Source: Phycomyces blakesleeanus NRRL 1555(-) (lineage: Eukaryota > Mucoromycota > Mucoromycetes > Mucorales > Phycomycetaceae). Taken from it: a stretch of DNA of 64,000 nt. The first letter of the stretch is position 1, and every line of letters begins with the position of its first letter. The notes under the pieces are model-generated. The model saw nothing but the letters and a program-made list of their open reading frames with translations, was not told the origin of the DNA and ran no database searches. Positions 51,796 through 63,904 of this stretch are shown one piece after another. Location: the NCBI RefSeq assembly GCF_001638985.1, contig NW_017265135.1, forward strand, positions 549,223 through 613,222, written 5' to 3'. The position numbers and the translations under genes were made by a program.

Positions 51796-52783
51796 TACTA
51801 GAAGAAAAGGGGAAGAGAAACATAATAGTTGATATGTTTCAGCCTAGGTTCTTCTATTGTGTTTGGCTTACCAATTGTAATTTTGCTTTGGAAAAAGAGC
51901 CTGATACTTTGCCTTTTAAAAGACTGATAGTTTTTATGAATGACAATATCCGTCTTATATATCAGCCGGAATAAGACAACCCCCCAACCCCCAATTCCTT
52001 TTTTTTTTTTTGGTCAACTGCCCTCAAGAGCGTTTCATGCTGAGTATAGGTATATCTCAGGTGTACCCGAGCTTGTTACTGGCAAAACTGATTACTCTTA
52101 TGATCATCCTAAAGTATATTGACCTATCCATTCCTAACAGCAAAGAAAAGAAAATCTATACGCACTCAATACCTGGTTCATGGTCTTTAAAATATATGAC
52201 ATCTGGTAAGTTTACTGAGCCTATGTTGTTGATGAGCAGATATTTTCTCTTGTGCATACAAGCCCAAACACTCGGTGTTTTGACTAGAAGCCAATCAATA
52301 AATACAGAAACAATATAAGCTTCTTCTATATTGACGTAGCTTCTTGCATAAACACTTTTGATTTATGAGTAACTAAGTTTTTCGCAAAAAAAAATGACAT
52401 AGTAACGTGCGACATACTTTTTTTTAAAAAAAAAATACAGCTATTTTTCTAAATTGTGTGACATTTCTTTAATGAAATACGACACTTTTCTTTTATATAC
52501 AGTGTCTTCTTGCGACAATGAATTTTGCTACCAACACATATATATATATAGATATATATATTGGTCCAAGATTTTATTTTATTTTACTTTAATAAATCTG
52601 AGCCTGCCACAGCTCCATGCAAACAAACAAAAATTATTTTATTTTATCTTATTTTTTATTAGTAGCACAATTTTCTTTTTACCTCCTAAGTTTTGTAATT
52701 TTCAAACGCAAAACTGTACTTATATAATAGGGATATATAAAAACATGCTTTCTAATGCGGTTCTTTTTTGTCGATTGGATTTC

Positions 52784-52850
52784 TTTTCTTTTCTTTTCTT
52801 TTCTTTTCTTTTCTTTTCTTTTCTTTTCTTTTATTTCTTTTCTTTTATTT
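52784..52850. repeat. (TTTTC)n pentanucleotide tract
   Basis: More than ten tandem TTTTC units, with two late interruptions, lie in a gene-free region. Confidence 0.85.
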
Positions 52851-53429
52851 CTTTTGTTTTTCTTTATATGGTAACATATACCTCTTTTTTTTTATTATAA
52901 GCATGTAATTTTAGTCGATTTTAAGAAAAAGAAAAAAAAGAAAAAAAAAGAAAGAAAGATAAAGAGAGAGAGGAGAAAAATAAGCATTTTTACATATATG
53001 TAAGTAATGAAGTAAGTAAGTGTGCGTGTTTGTGCGTATAAAAAGCATTTTTCGATAGGTACAAAAATAAAATAAAGGTGGGTGTGAACGGACGTTATGT
53101 ATGACAGAAAGAGAAGGCGTATTTTGTCTTGTACTCATCTATATATACACATAAAATAAAGTAAAAAAATAAAATAAAAGCAAAAAATCTTGTTGATTAA
53201 CAGGTACCTGTGTATTCCTTTTTTTGAATGTAACCAGCAGTCTCATTTCCACATAAGGCCATCCGATCCGCCCCAGTGGTTTACTTCACCCTCCAATCTT
53301 CAACCCCCCCCCCCATTTTCTTTCGTGGTTTTTGGTTCTTGGTCATTGGTTCTCTTGGGTGGTTATTGGTCTACGTCTTTATCTTGGAATTTTGCTTTGT
53401 ATTTTGCTCGACATTGGTCTTGGTATTTG

Positions 53430-53477
53430 TCTCGGCCTTCGTCTCGGCCTTTGTCTCGGTCTTTGCCTCGGTCTTGT
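53430..53477. repeat. Four copies of a 12-bp TCTCGGCCTTTG-like repeat
   Basis: The unit TCTCGGCCTTCG/TCTCGGCCTTTG/TCTCGGTCTTTG/CCTCGGTCTTG repeats about four times and is more GC-rich than its surroundings. All three plus frames stay open across it for a while, but no gene is supported. Confidence 0.65.
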
Positions 53478-53760
53478 TTTTGTGAAACTTGAATATTTTC
53501 TAATCTGGTGGACATTTAAAAAAAAATCACATTTTTATATGTAATTATATTATATTATTATATTATATTTTTATTTCGTTCGTTCGTTCTTGTTAAATAA
53601 TAGCCAGATCTGTCCATGCTTTCAAATAATTACCTTTTAAAGGACTTTAGCAAAAGGAGAATTCACCATCAAAAACACATTGGGTTTAGTTATTTTTACT
53701 TTATTTTTGAGTTTTATCTTCTACACACATTTACTTCCATTCACTAATATGCACCTACAC

Positions 53761-53808
53761 AAATTCACACAAATTCACACAAATTTACACAAATTTACAC
53801 AAATTTAC
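53761..53808. repeat. Five copies of a 10-bp AAATTCACAC repeat
   Basis: Two copies of AAATTCACAC are followed by two of AAATTTACAC and a truncated AAATTTACGT. This is a short tandem minisatellite in a gene-free region. Confidence 0.85.
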
Positions 53809-55579
53809 GTACCTTGTTGTTGTTTCTGGTTTACTTTTTTTTCTTTTAAAAAAAATGTAGTAGCTGTTTATAGTCTTTGTTACTACGTAGGAAACACTAA
53901 AATAATAATGCTAATAGAAAGGAATAGAAAGTTACCTTTCCCCATAAAATATACACATGTATTCAGTATTCAATATTTATTTTATTTATCTCTTGTATTA
54001 ACCCTGGAATCAATATATATATATGCACATCTTTATTAGTATCATCACTCTTTATCCAATCAAAAAAGAAGCCAAATGTTATTACAGTTATCTGATACTA
54101 ATATCACCACGGCAAACTATATATATATATATATATGTATGTATGTACATTATTTCTTACAAACTCTTTTCATCAATATAATACAAGATCATAATAGTAA
54201 CTATAGCAATAAAGTGTTTCTTGATCAATTTAACTTATAAGTTCAGTATCAATACAGAATAATAAAGGATCGTGATAGCAATAGCAATTGTAATAAGGAG
54301 ACAGTTTCACAAGACGACGAATTTAAAGTAAAATATAAGAAATGACACCCCGTTTTTCTTTTTCTTTTACTGTTTTCTCTCTTTCTCTTTCTTGTTTTCT
54401 GGCGTTGGTTGTACCTACACGCGTGGAAGCATGGTAATACGAGTACATTAACTAGATTTCTCAAGCTATTAATCCGTCAAATAAAAGCAATTTTGGTCAA
54501 TAGTTAGTTTCTCTATTAGTTATTTTGATAGAGTTAATCATGTGTCATCTAATATTGTTTAATATTGATGAGTTAGATTTTTCCCCCACTTGGTAACAAG
54601 CATACTTTATCTTATATATTACATATATATATATTCAATTTTGCAGTGCTTTCTTGGGGACCAACAGCTGGTCAAGTATATATTATAATTTGATCTTCTT
54701 TTCTTTTCTTCCCCCTCCTCCACTATCCCTTTCACTTTGTCCCCCAAAAAGAAATATTTCTCTGTTCCTCCCTTCTTCTTTAGCCCCCCTCCCTCCTTCT
54801 CCTCTTCACCCTCATCCTCTTTCTCCGTTAGTACTTTTCTTCTTATTATTATTACCATTACTATTACGCTGTGCTTTTTTGTTCGTTTTTCCCTTTAAAG
54901 CATCATTACAGAATAATATTCTTGATTAAATAATGCACAAAATAAATGTTATCATTGGCCTGAAAATTATTCACAAATTGGAATTGATGTTTCAATAATA
55001 ATAATAAAATCTATTATTAAAGAAGAAGGTGAAGAACCTTGAAGTCTCAAAAATGAATAAATACCCGAGTAAATATAATAGAATTTATTGCCTCAAGGCA
55101 AGGATAAATCATAGAGAGATACAAGGTAGAAAGCTCCTTGTTTGTCTTTTTTTTGGGCTATTTAGACATCTCCTAGCTGATAAATACATCAAGTTAAATA
55201 GTACTACGTTTCTCTGTACAGTACAAAATAGAGACAAATAACGAATTAATAAATAAATGTATTTATGTGTACATATATGTATGAGTGTGTGAATGTATGT
55301 ATGTGCCTGTGTATGTATGTATATATGTATCAAAGAGAGAGAGAGAGAAAGAGTGTTGATCCCAACTCCTCTCTTTCACTCTCCCTCTCCCTCTTCCACT
55401 CTTTCTTTCCTCTTTTCTCTTTTCTCTTCCTTTCACTCTTACTGTCTCATTCTCTTTCGCTTACCGGCTTACCCTACCACCTTGATAGTCTACTTGATCT
55501 ATTGCCTGCTTTTTTCCCAATTCTATCCAATTCAATTCAATTCGATTCAATTCAATTTATTTTCGGTACACAATAGATT

Positions 55580-56852
55580 ATGGAACAACAGTACAAGCCT
55601 CAGCTAGAACGTTACCTTGGACTTCTTGATCGCTCGAGTAGTTTAAAAAAGAATATAGATCGCCTCTCGGATCAATATACTAGTCTGACCACATTCGACA
55701 CCATGAGAACCTCCCCGCGAGTTGTTCCTGAACAGGGGGCACTTGTTGTATCCAAAAATGCGAACATTACCGATGGAAACCCAACCCATCTCAAGAGTCA
55801 AATCAAACCCAAATCAAATCAACTCGAGCGAAGAAATACACAGCTACAGTACCAACAGAAGTTACACCAGCAGCAAAAAGACACAACTAACAAAAAAGGT
55901 ATTTTTTTTAGAAATAACAATATATATATATATATTCTACATTGTTTGATGTACACAGTGTGCATGCTTGTATATATAGCCACTGTGTACACTATACACA
56001 TACAGACACACACACATATATATATTATGTATAATGATGATAATAATAATATGCCACAGGGCATGTATCACTGCCTCTCATGAACAAAAAGACCCCTCAG
56101 GAGGTGCACTTTAGTCAACTTCAGCGTGCCCTATCATCCGCCACCGTAGGGAACAAGGCAATTGCAGCTAATCCAACCACATCGGTGTTTCCAGTTGCAT
56201 CCATGAGTACTTCGTTTCGTATTCCTGAGAGAAGTGCAAGTACAATCAGATCCTCTCGGAACTCGCTCAGATTCTCTCACAAAGACAGCATGGATATCTT
56301 AAATGCACATCTCTACAAAGACCAACAAGGGAGATGGAATACAGACAGTCTAAAAGAAAAATCTTTCTTTGGGCCCAAAGCCCCTCAATACCCTCTTTTG
56401 TCTAGTGTTTACAAGAATGTACCTTCGACTGCTACATCAAAAACAATTCAGCTCAATGGAAATACGCCACCGTCCCCCCGTCCCATTCATCCGTCGATCG
56501 GCATGTACGACCTTCCAATCAACCAGCTAGCCATGCCTCTCACACCCGACACTTCCCCTCAATCGAGCGTGAGGAGTGCTGTCAGTATGACTCTTTCGAA
56601 TACATCAATACCGGAAGAAGGCCCAGTAGGGTCCGTACCCACACAGAAAGTAAAGATCTCTATCTCTATCTCCCCTTTCCTTTTGAAATGTTACTGTTAC
56701 TACAACTAAAATAGGAACCTAATTCTTAATAGAAGACAAAGGGACTCAAAGGATTCTTGACACGAAATTTGCCAGGTCGAAACAACAAATTGTTCGGAAT
56801 CCTCAATGGATCCCCAGAGGCACCACCTGGTCAGCGAGAACGAGCTAAATAG
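55580..56852 (+). CDS. Uncharacterised fungal protein, 341 residues
   Basis: Three exons, 55580-55898, 56060-56649 and 56736-56852, join in frame to 341 residues. I do not recognise a family. The N-terminus (MEQQYKPQLERYLGLLDRSSSLKKNIDRLSDQYTS) is a charged helix that may form a short coiled coil; only the part up to about residue 40 looks ordered. The middle is Ser/Thr/Asn/Gln-rich with many SP/TP sites, including TPPSPRPIHPS and PLTPDTSPQSS, so it is probably disordered and phosphorylated. The last exon encodes a compact basic segment (TKGLKGFLTRNLPGRNNKLF) followed by GILNGSPEAPPG, which could be a short conserved motif. There is no signal peptide or membrane segment. Open frame, matching splice phases and codon use support a real gene. 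Confidence 0.7.
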
Positions 56853-59806
56853 ATTCGTTTTTATTTATTCTTGTGCTTGTTTGTTTTTGGAGAGTTTCTA
56901 CACAGATTTGCCTAGTAGCAATTATCTTTTGTGTGTGAACAATATCAGTTTAATCTACAACCCTCCCTTGTTTTTATTCCTTCTATACCCACACCCACAT
57001 ACCCACATACCCACTCACGCATATATATATATATATACTTATTACTTATTCGAAATATGTAGTCCAATCACTCAAACACAATAAATAATAATACTAATGA
57101 TGTTAATAACACAAGTTATAGAATACAAATCTATACATCAGGGCGTATGTTATTATTTTAGAGAAAATTGGGTTGGTATTCACACACACACACATATATA
57201 TATAATTATTTCTTCTTCTTTACTGTCTTATATATACATTATCATCCTTTTTATTCCCCTTCAAGCGCTCTGTGTTTCTTAAACCGAAATCCTACAAAGA
57301 CAACGTTTCTATCTAACCGAGCTAATTGAGTGTGTCTATCTGCCCAAGGCCCGGTGTCTTTCTCTAATACTTCCGGATAAAATGGTGTGTCCTAAAAAGA
57401 ATACAATATATTCAATTCATAGCCGTTTGCGCCCTAAATTGAGACTTTACAATAGAGAAATAATAACAATTGGGTACAAATACACTATATCAACAATAGC
57501 CAGTTATGCAGAAGGCTATAAGGGAGTTGTTGTCATTAGATTGTGACGCAATCTTGTTGAATATCTTACTATTTATCGGCCTTCTTACGCCTATAATGTC
57601 TTTTTGTTTCCTTCACCTATTGTATTTATATTCGCAAGCTTTGAAAGCACCAACTGGTAAGTCATTCACATCCACCTTTTTTTTTGCAAAGCACAAAAGA
57701 GAATCTTTATGAATATTTTGTAGCATGGCTTTGTATTACCTAGTATAATAAGAATGGATCCTTATGGACCAGATGTGGTCCGGCAGAATCAAAATGTCGT
57801 GTCTTGCCAGAAAATGCCATCCCCTTGGGAGTAACGATCCAAAATATGCGTTCTGAAACTCTATAATTAAGATAGGTTCAAGAGGTTGATGGCTTAAGAA
57901 AAGCTTTAGATAAAAGCTCTGTTTACAATCTGGATTATAAATATGAAAGATATAAAAAAAGCAGATTGTTCGACTGGGTGTATCGATCTCTTGACCATCT
58001 CACATTGCTATATCAAAACCAAAATATTTTCACTATAGACCACTCAGAGCAATAGTTTCAAACATGTGCCTGGCTTCCCCTTTAGGCTCTTGTTTGAAAA
58101 TATCAAAAAAAAAGAGTACTAGTAGTATTCATGGAGAAACCTGCAGTCAGGAAAATCACCATAAGAAGAAAAAAAATCTCTTGTACAGTTCCTTTGACAG
58201 AAAAATCTAGCGACAAAAATTATGGGCAATTGTGTTCGTAAGACCTAGAGAAGACAGGGCAAAAAAGAAAGACTGGCAAGGGTGCAAAGTGCTTTCACAA
58301 GAAAAGTGAAGAAGAGTTGGGTAGAAACAAAGATAATTGAATATCGTTTATTATTTGAATTGTAGAATCGTTGGAGAATGTCAGAACTGCTCATGACAAT
58401 ATGAGAGTGCTATTTATTGAAGAGAGGAAGAAAGGAAATATCTCTAACTTATATATTTTAAATAGTCAAATAGTTCTTGCAATTCAAATCTTTGTTGTTT
58501 AATGGCGATCTTAAACTATATGAGTGTGAAGGGTGTATGACATGGTTCCTGCGATTGTCACTCTTCTTTTTTTTTAAAAAAAAAGAAAAAAAAAAACCTG
58601 GGCAGTTGCCCCAAAATCAAAATGGATACTAAATACCCTAAAAACTAGGCATCCTCCTCATAGCCTTTGCATTTATCTAATCTATACAATTAAAAGAAAT
58701 TCGTACCTGCTGAACATTTCTAACTGTGTGTAAAATAATTTGTAGCCATTACTAACATGAGAAACGATTTACAAAGTATCTTGTAATGAGCATGGAATCA
58801 ATGCTGATCCCTAATCCCTCACCATCTGTTATTATGCATGTCTCTCTCAATTATAGAAATAGTAATAAATGATTCTGCTAGATCTAGTCTTCCCCAACAC
58901 GATTGCTGTTGGACCGGTAGCCCATGATATTACGATTTCCACAATCGTGCGTTTCATAGTGACGAACAAACAAGAAATCTTAAAATATACCAATTAAGGC
59001 TTCGTTTGCTAAAAAAAAGTGTGTTTATAACTTTCCTTCTATTGGATCTGATGTAGAGCTCACCAAGGCATCCCTCTCCAAAGCTCCAATGTAGAATAAG
59101 ACAAAAATAGTAATAAACGTACGTAAACATACCGAAGAAGGGGGAGGAAATGCGATTTGTCTCAAATTGGGTATTTGTTTGTCGCAAGGATGGTTCAGTA
59201 ATAAAGGCTTATGCTCTCATCTGTTTTTTCAAGCAGTTCCCTCCAAAGGCATTTTCTTCTTATCCATTTAACTAATGTAATCAAGCTAGGGGACAATAAC
59301 ACTTTATATATCAACCACTTGGTCTAAGTCGCCACTCCACTGCGTCTCTTGTCACAAGTCTTGATGCCAATCTTTTTGAATGCTCTGAGTACGAGTCTCG
59401 CTTATGTTTGGATTTTAATATATCTGGACCCACACTTGCTCGTTGTCCTGAGAATAACTATAGACTTAAAGGCTCTAAATCCGACCTTTCAGATGGCTCT
59501 AAGAGCGAAGAGACTAATAAAGCTTTTACCTCAACCCTTCTTCGTCTCTTCCTTCTCCTCAGAGATATATAAGTAACTCGCACTACGCTCTCCCTTTGTC
59601 TGGTCTCGACGATCAAAAATTTCCCCACTTTTCAATACTGCCTTCCCTTCTTCATGCTCTCCTCCCTCGGGGAGATCCTGACAAAATTGTATCCTATTCC
59701 TATTTTATCCCTCTTCTTCATTTCTAAGAACCGCACCTATTACCACCGGTTATACCAATAAATACAAAAAGAGGAAAGGGAAAGAGAGAGAGAAAAAAAA
59801 GCTCAA
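56853..59806. other. Region with scattered exon-like fragments, no complete gene
   Basis: About 3 kb without a gene that I can assemble. Three fragments look protein-like. A minus-strand exon at 57251-57391 has an acceptor-like TTTTTAG and contains PFYPEVLEKDTGPWADR. A plus-strand frame from an ATG at 58869 has about 40 residues with PNTIAVGPVAHDI, and the minus strand is open there too. A plus-strand frame at about 59300-59575 lacks an ATG and contains NLFECSEYESRLCLDFNISG. They may be remnants of one or more decayed genes. Confidence 0.35.
57251..57391 (-). other. Orphan terminal-exon candidate
   Basis: Forty-six codons followed by TAA, opening right after a pyrimidine-rich TTTTTAG acceptor. 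The translation contains EKDTGPWADRHTQLARLDRN and ends near FRFKKHRALEGE. I could not find an upstream exon with a matching phase; a GTAAGA donor near 57570 leaves the wrong frame. No family is recognised. Confidence 0.3.
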
Positions 59807-60131
59807 TTAAAGCTTTTGTTCTTTACTGTGAAGATCCAATCCAACAAGGGCTTCAAGCTGTTGAATGGCCTCTTCAGACTTTCCAATCTTCACCTCTAAT
59901 AATATAATATAATATAAATAAATTAATATAAATGTACCATTTTCCTTTTTTTTTAGTATCATTTTCGAATCAACTTACGAATGGTTGCCATGCCAAGTTT
60001 TTTTGCTGAGCTGAGATTCATACCAATGTCATCTAGGAAGATGCACTCGGTAGGATTTACATTGAGGAGCTTACATGCATGTAAATAGAATTTGGGATCT
60101 GGTTTTCTGTTTCGACATTTCAAATGTCAGC

Positions 60132-60163
<32 letters not shown>

Positions 60164-61292
60164 CTTCTTCTTTCCCCTCTTCTACCTTTCATAATATAAT
60201 ACTTGCCTCAGACCAACCAACCGAGACTCAATAAAGAGTTCAAACATTTTTTTCAATGTTTCAGGTACTTTCCCTCCCAGCTCCTCGGTTTCTTTAAGAT
60301 CATCCTCGGGAAGCTCAAAATTATTCGTCAGGGCAGCTACTCTAAACTGCCCACTCTCTAATAATACAAACAGGAATATCAATAAGAAATGTTGTGTTGT
60401 TGGTATTAAGAGTGAATATATGTATTCATTGAGGTGTAATTTGTTACCTCTTAATTTTCGAATGGCTGTAAACACCTTTTGATCGAGCCTTTGGGTCTCT
60501 TTCATCATGGTTGTAAAGAGGTCTTTACCATTGATTACTACATCAGGTATAAACGAAGGAGCAGCTAATAAACAAATCAAAATCAATATCGATATCGAAT
60601 ACATTCTCTCTCTCTCGGGGAAAAGGGTATGAGAGAGGATTGAATACAATAATATTGAATAAACTATACAAGCTATTTCTTACGTTTTCCAGTCTTTTCA
60701 AGGTAGTTTAGGTAGTGCTGTTTGCTGGAAGGATTGGAGAGTTGATCTCCAAATGCAATATAAAAATCATGTAATTTGATTTCTCCTCTTTCTAGTTTCT
60801 GCAAGAAAAAACAGTTGTGTGGTTACATCACAATAATACAGACCATGGTTCTCCTATATTCGGTCTATTCATATAATTCTTTCCCTTTATTTATGTGTTT
60901 TTTGTTTGTTTGTTTAATACCTGAAAAGCACCCTGCTCTCCTTGCTGAGTACTACACACAGATCAGATCACTACATTAGTATCAACCCTAGCTTTACGCG
61001 ACACACACGCATATAGTGGTACCGATAATAATAATAAACACATACATTGCTACATTTATGTAGTTAGTCGGGAGACCATATCTCTCCTCATACAGGCGGA
61101 TACCAGCCATAGGAGATCCAACACACACACCACCTAAGTTATATTTGTTAACAATTGACTTTCATACTTTACTCTACTTGTTTTTTCTTTAGAAATAAAA
61201 AGAAAAAGAAAAAGACCTTGTAGACCTTTTACTATTCCTATTCCTATTCCTATAATCATACCAATATCAAAAATTACTGCTTTAAAGGTCAT
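59807..61292 (-). CDS. HAD-superfamily protein, ACAD10/epoxide-hydrolase N-domain type
   Basis: Eight exons: 61292-61262, 61133-61046, 60951-60921, 60798-60684, 60564-60448, 60357-60207, 60106-59979 and 59895-59807, giving 249 residues. The fold markers of a haloacid-dehalogenase-like protein are clear. Motif I is KAVIFDIGGV (Asp9), then a cap region with YGLPTNYINVA and GAFQKLERGEI, motif II AALTNNFE, the motif III region RKPDPKFYL, and motif IV ECIFLDDIGMNLSSAKKLGM. These cap features match proteins annotated as ACAD10/sEH-N-like phosphatases. The second Asp of the usual DxD motif is replaced by Gly (D-I-G), as I recall for part of this subgroup, so phosphatase activity is uncertain. The intron between exons 6 and 7 begins with GCAAGT (GC-AG). 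The C-terminus ends EQKL. The substrate is unknown. Confidence 0.85.
60133..60163. repeat. T12A19 palindromic homopolymer pair in an intron
   Basis: Twelve T are followed directly by nineteen A in the GC-AG intron of the HAD gene. It is the longest of nine similar T(n)A(n) blocks in the window; others lie at 2304, 22609, 35844, 39935, 52418, 58567, 62766 and 63258. Confidence 0.9.
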
Positions 61293-61587
61293 GGTAAAAA
61301 AGAAAGAGAGCGGGTGAGAATAAATCCACAATGTGCCTGACAAATTCAATTTATTTTAATGCACGTGATACGCGGGAGGAGAAAGGATGGTCTCGAAAGG
61401 ACAGTCAAGAAGACGAAGTATGAGGTACGAGGAGATGAAAGGAATATATTTATTGATCCTTTTTGTTTCAAAATAATAATAATAGTAAATTATGAAAAAA
61501 GGAGCAAATAAAATATAATGAGGGAGGGAGCCGAAGAAGAGATACGAGTTAGTATTTCAATATTAGCCTTCTCTGATGCTCTACTAG

Positions 61588-63490
61588 CTAACCAAAGGCA
61601 GGGACAGATCTGTAGGAAACAGGGAATAATAATGAGTTTGTTAGATTGCAAAATCCAGTATATTCATAATACATACTTTTGAGACTGTGCAGGACTACCC
61701 ATTGTAGCTGGGCTTCCAATAGTGCTAGGGCTCATCACTGTAGGAGCCATAGGGCTACTGAGCATAGTAGCTGTAGGAGAAGCAACCGAGGGCTGAGCAC
61801 TAGCAGGATGGGTTGACTCTCTAATGGCCAGCAATTGCTTGGCACGGAAAGCCTCGTAATGAATCTGAGCAGTAGTTTCAATCAAGTCTTGCAAGTGGGT
61901 GCGAGTCAAGAAATTACGGAGGTAGATAAACTCGCAGTGCTCTTCACTTTCGACTAAAGGACAAAAGCAAAGGGGGGGAATGGGTTGTGATTAAAGATCA
62001 ATGAGTACAATATACATTAAAGCAATTATTGTCATTTGGCTTTTTTTTTACCATTGATCACACCATATCGGTTCTTTCGTCCTCGAACTGCCTTTCCATC
62101 AATAATCACATTTCTCTCGGATCCAACAATTGCAAAGGGGAGTAATTCCTATTTCAACCAGAATCAACTCAGTTTACAAATGTACGTTGCTGCACACAAA
62201 AGTACAAAGACAACGATATAGACTTTCCAATTGAATTGAATTTTATTTTTTGTTTTGAACTTACGCGAATACTTTCATTCAAGGCCTGTTCCTGCTCATC
62301 ATCCTCATCACTCTCATAAGGATACAGCTTGATGTTGTGGAATACTAATTCAGCCTTGATCTATTGAAACAAATATACAGTAATTAGTCAAGAGTATGTT
62401 GGAGTACGACGGGATATCTTACTCTTTGCTTAAAAGCTTGACGTTCTTCCAAAGTCAAGGAGTCTGACTTGGCAATTACAGGTACCACATTAACTACTTC
62501 TGACAACTTTTTCAGGACGACAATATCGATTGGCTTGAGACTATTTTAGGCACACAATGGAAATCAATCAATAAATAAAAGGATGAGAGCACATATCAAA
62601 TTTTTCGTTTAAATAACTTACGCATGGCCGGTAGGACCGATAAAGAATAGGCAGCAGTGTACTCTACTGTCTTGAATATAGCGATCACGGGTAGCAGTGA
62701 GTTCCTTTCGAAGGTAGGCAGAGTGTTGGTCCTTGATGTACTTGATAATTGGCTCCCAGCTAAAGTTTTTTTTTTAAAAAAAAGATAATAATAATCAATA
62801 AAGTCTTTCTATTATTATTTTGGTATTGACATTGCTGCTGTTCTATTGTATGTAAATCTCACCAGTTCTCATTGTTCACTTGGTCTCCATAGCCAGGGGT
62901 GTCGACGATGTTTAGTCTCAGACGGACTCCGTGTTCCTCGATCACTGCATATTTATACATGGTTCAAAAGGAGAAATAGCATTAAGCATCTCTCTTTCTC
63001 TCTCTTTCTTTCTTTAGTAGAAAATAAACATACGGTGGGATACTGTCTGGATTTCTGTTGTCTGTCTAGGGGGTTCGTCTGCAGCCAAACGAGCCTTGCT
63101 TTCAATCAGATGGGATGCAAAGATTGTATTAACAAGGGTGGACTTGCCCAGTCCAGATTGACCTAAGAGACAACCAAAAGAAGGGGGTTTATACCTCTTT
63201 TATTTAGTTTCTCTCTCTCTCTTTTTAAATCAATACACTTTTAGTGTATATATAAGATTTTTTTTTAAAAAAAGGCTCACCAACAACCATGACATTGAAA
63301 TGGAACCCTCTTTTGAGAAGTTTCTTTTCAATTTGTTGGGTAATAGTATCAAATCCAACATAGTTGTCAAGAGCAGCCTGATTGAATAATAATAAAGAAA
63401 TCATTTCAGTTTGTTTTGTATTGTATATTATGTTAATTATATATTTATATTTACAGCAGCTGGTTCAGAGTTTAGTGTATTGGATGACAT
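61588..63490 (-). CDS. CDC10: Septin, Cdc10 type
   Basis: A filament-forming GTPase of the septin ring at the cell cortex and septa. Ten exons: 63490-63455, 63377-63281, 63162-63034, 62944-62863, 62759-62622, 62540-62423, 62360-62265, 62148-62052, 61953-61677 and 61609-61588, giving 363 residues. The start [24 protein letters not shown] leads directly into the family's NYVGFDTIT block. G1 is GQSGLGKS (about 45-52), G3 DTPGYGD, G4 AKSD, and the septin unique element includes [22 protein letters not shown] in part. [14 protein letters not shown] is also typical. It lacks the long C-terminal coiled coil, the feature that separates Cdc10-type from Cdc3/11/12 septins. Instead it ends in a Ser/Pro/Thr/Met-rich tail and a 22-bp last exon encoding SVPAFG. 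Confidence 0.94.
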
Positions 63491-63904
63491 GATTAATGGA
63501 GGATATAAATGATTTTGGAGAAAAAATATAGATATAAAGAAGAAGAAGAAGAGGAGGAGGAGGAAGAGCCAATTTTAATAACTTGTTATATAAAAACAAA
63601 ATAAAAAAAGGAGACTAGACCCTCACTGAGGGGGATGAGAAAGGGATGGAGGGAGGGAAGAGAAGAGAAGGAGGGGGGTGAATACAAGAACCAAAATTCA
63701 GGAACCACACCAAAAATAAAGACAGAAAGAGATAAGGGAGCTTAGTTAGACAGCTGGAATGCAAGTCAAAGAAAAGAAGTAATTATGTATTTAGTCTATT
63801 AAATATATTAGTATATATTCTATATCTTGTGTCTATATTGACTAGCACTTCTTTATCCAATCATTAAAAAATAAAAGATTGTATTGTTTAAAGGTGTCCA
63901 TGTC
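63491..63904. other. Septin promoter region
   Basis: About 410 bp between the septin start and the stop of the next minus-strand gene. It contains purine-rich tracts (GAAGAAGAGGAGG at 63540-63570, GGAGGGA near 63648-63678) that are CT-rich on the septin strand, common in fungal promoters and leaders. No gene is seen. Confidence 0.5.

Larger units (their letters stand above)
51796..55579. other. Gene-free microsatellite-rich region
   Basis: About 3.8 kb without a convincing gene. A short open stretch at 52015-52119 (with YISGVPELVTGKTDYSYDH) looks more protein-like than its surroundings but has no start or clear splice partner. Repeats include CTTTT (about 52784-52850), a 12-bp TCTCGG-type repeat (53430-53477), a 10-bp AAATTCACAC repeat (53761-53808) and pyrimidine-rich tracts before the next gene. 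Confidence 0.45.

Noticed and set aside
53190..53544. Three overlapping plus-strand ORFs near the TCTCGG repeats
   Set aside because: All three frames are open because of the 12-bp repeat; composition is Phe/Leu/Val/Trp-biased and no splice or start context supports a gene.
54619..54929. Opposed ORFs rich in Glu/Lys (minus) and Pro/Leu (plus)
   Set aside because: They reflect a pyrimidine-rich tract rather than protein-coding structure.
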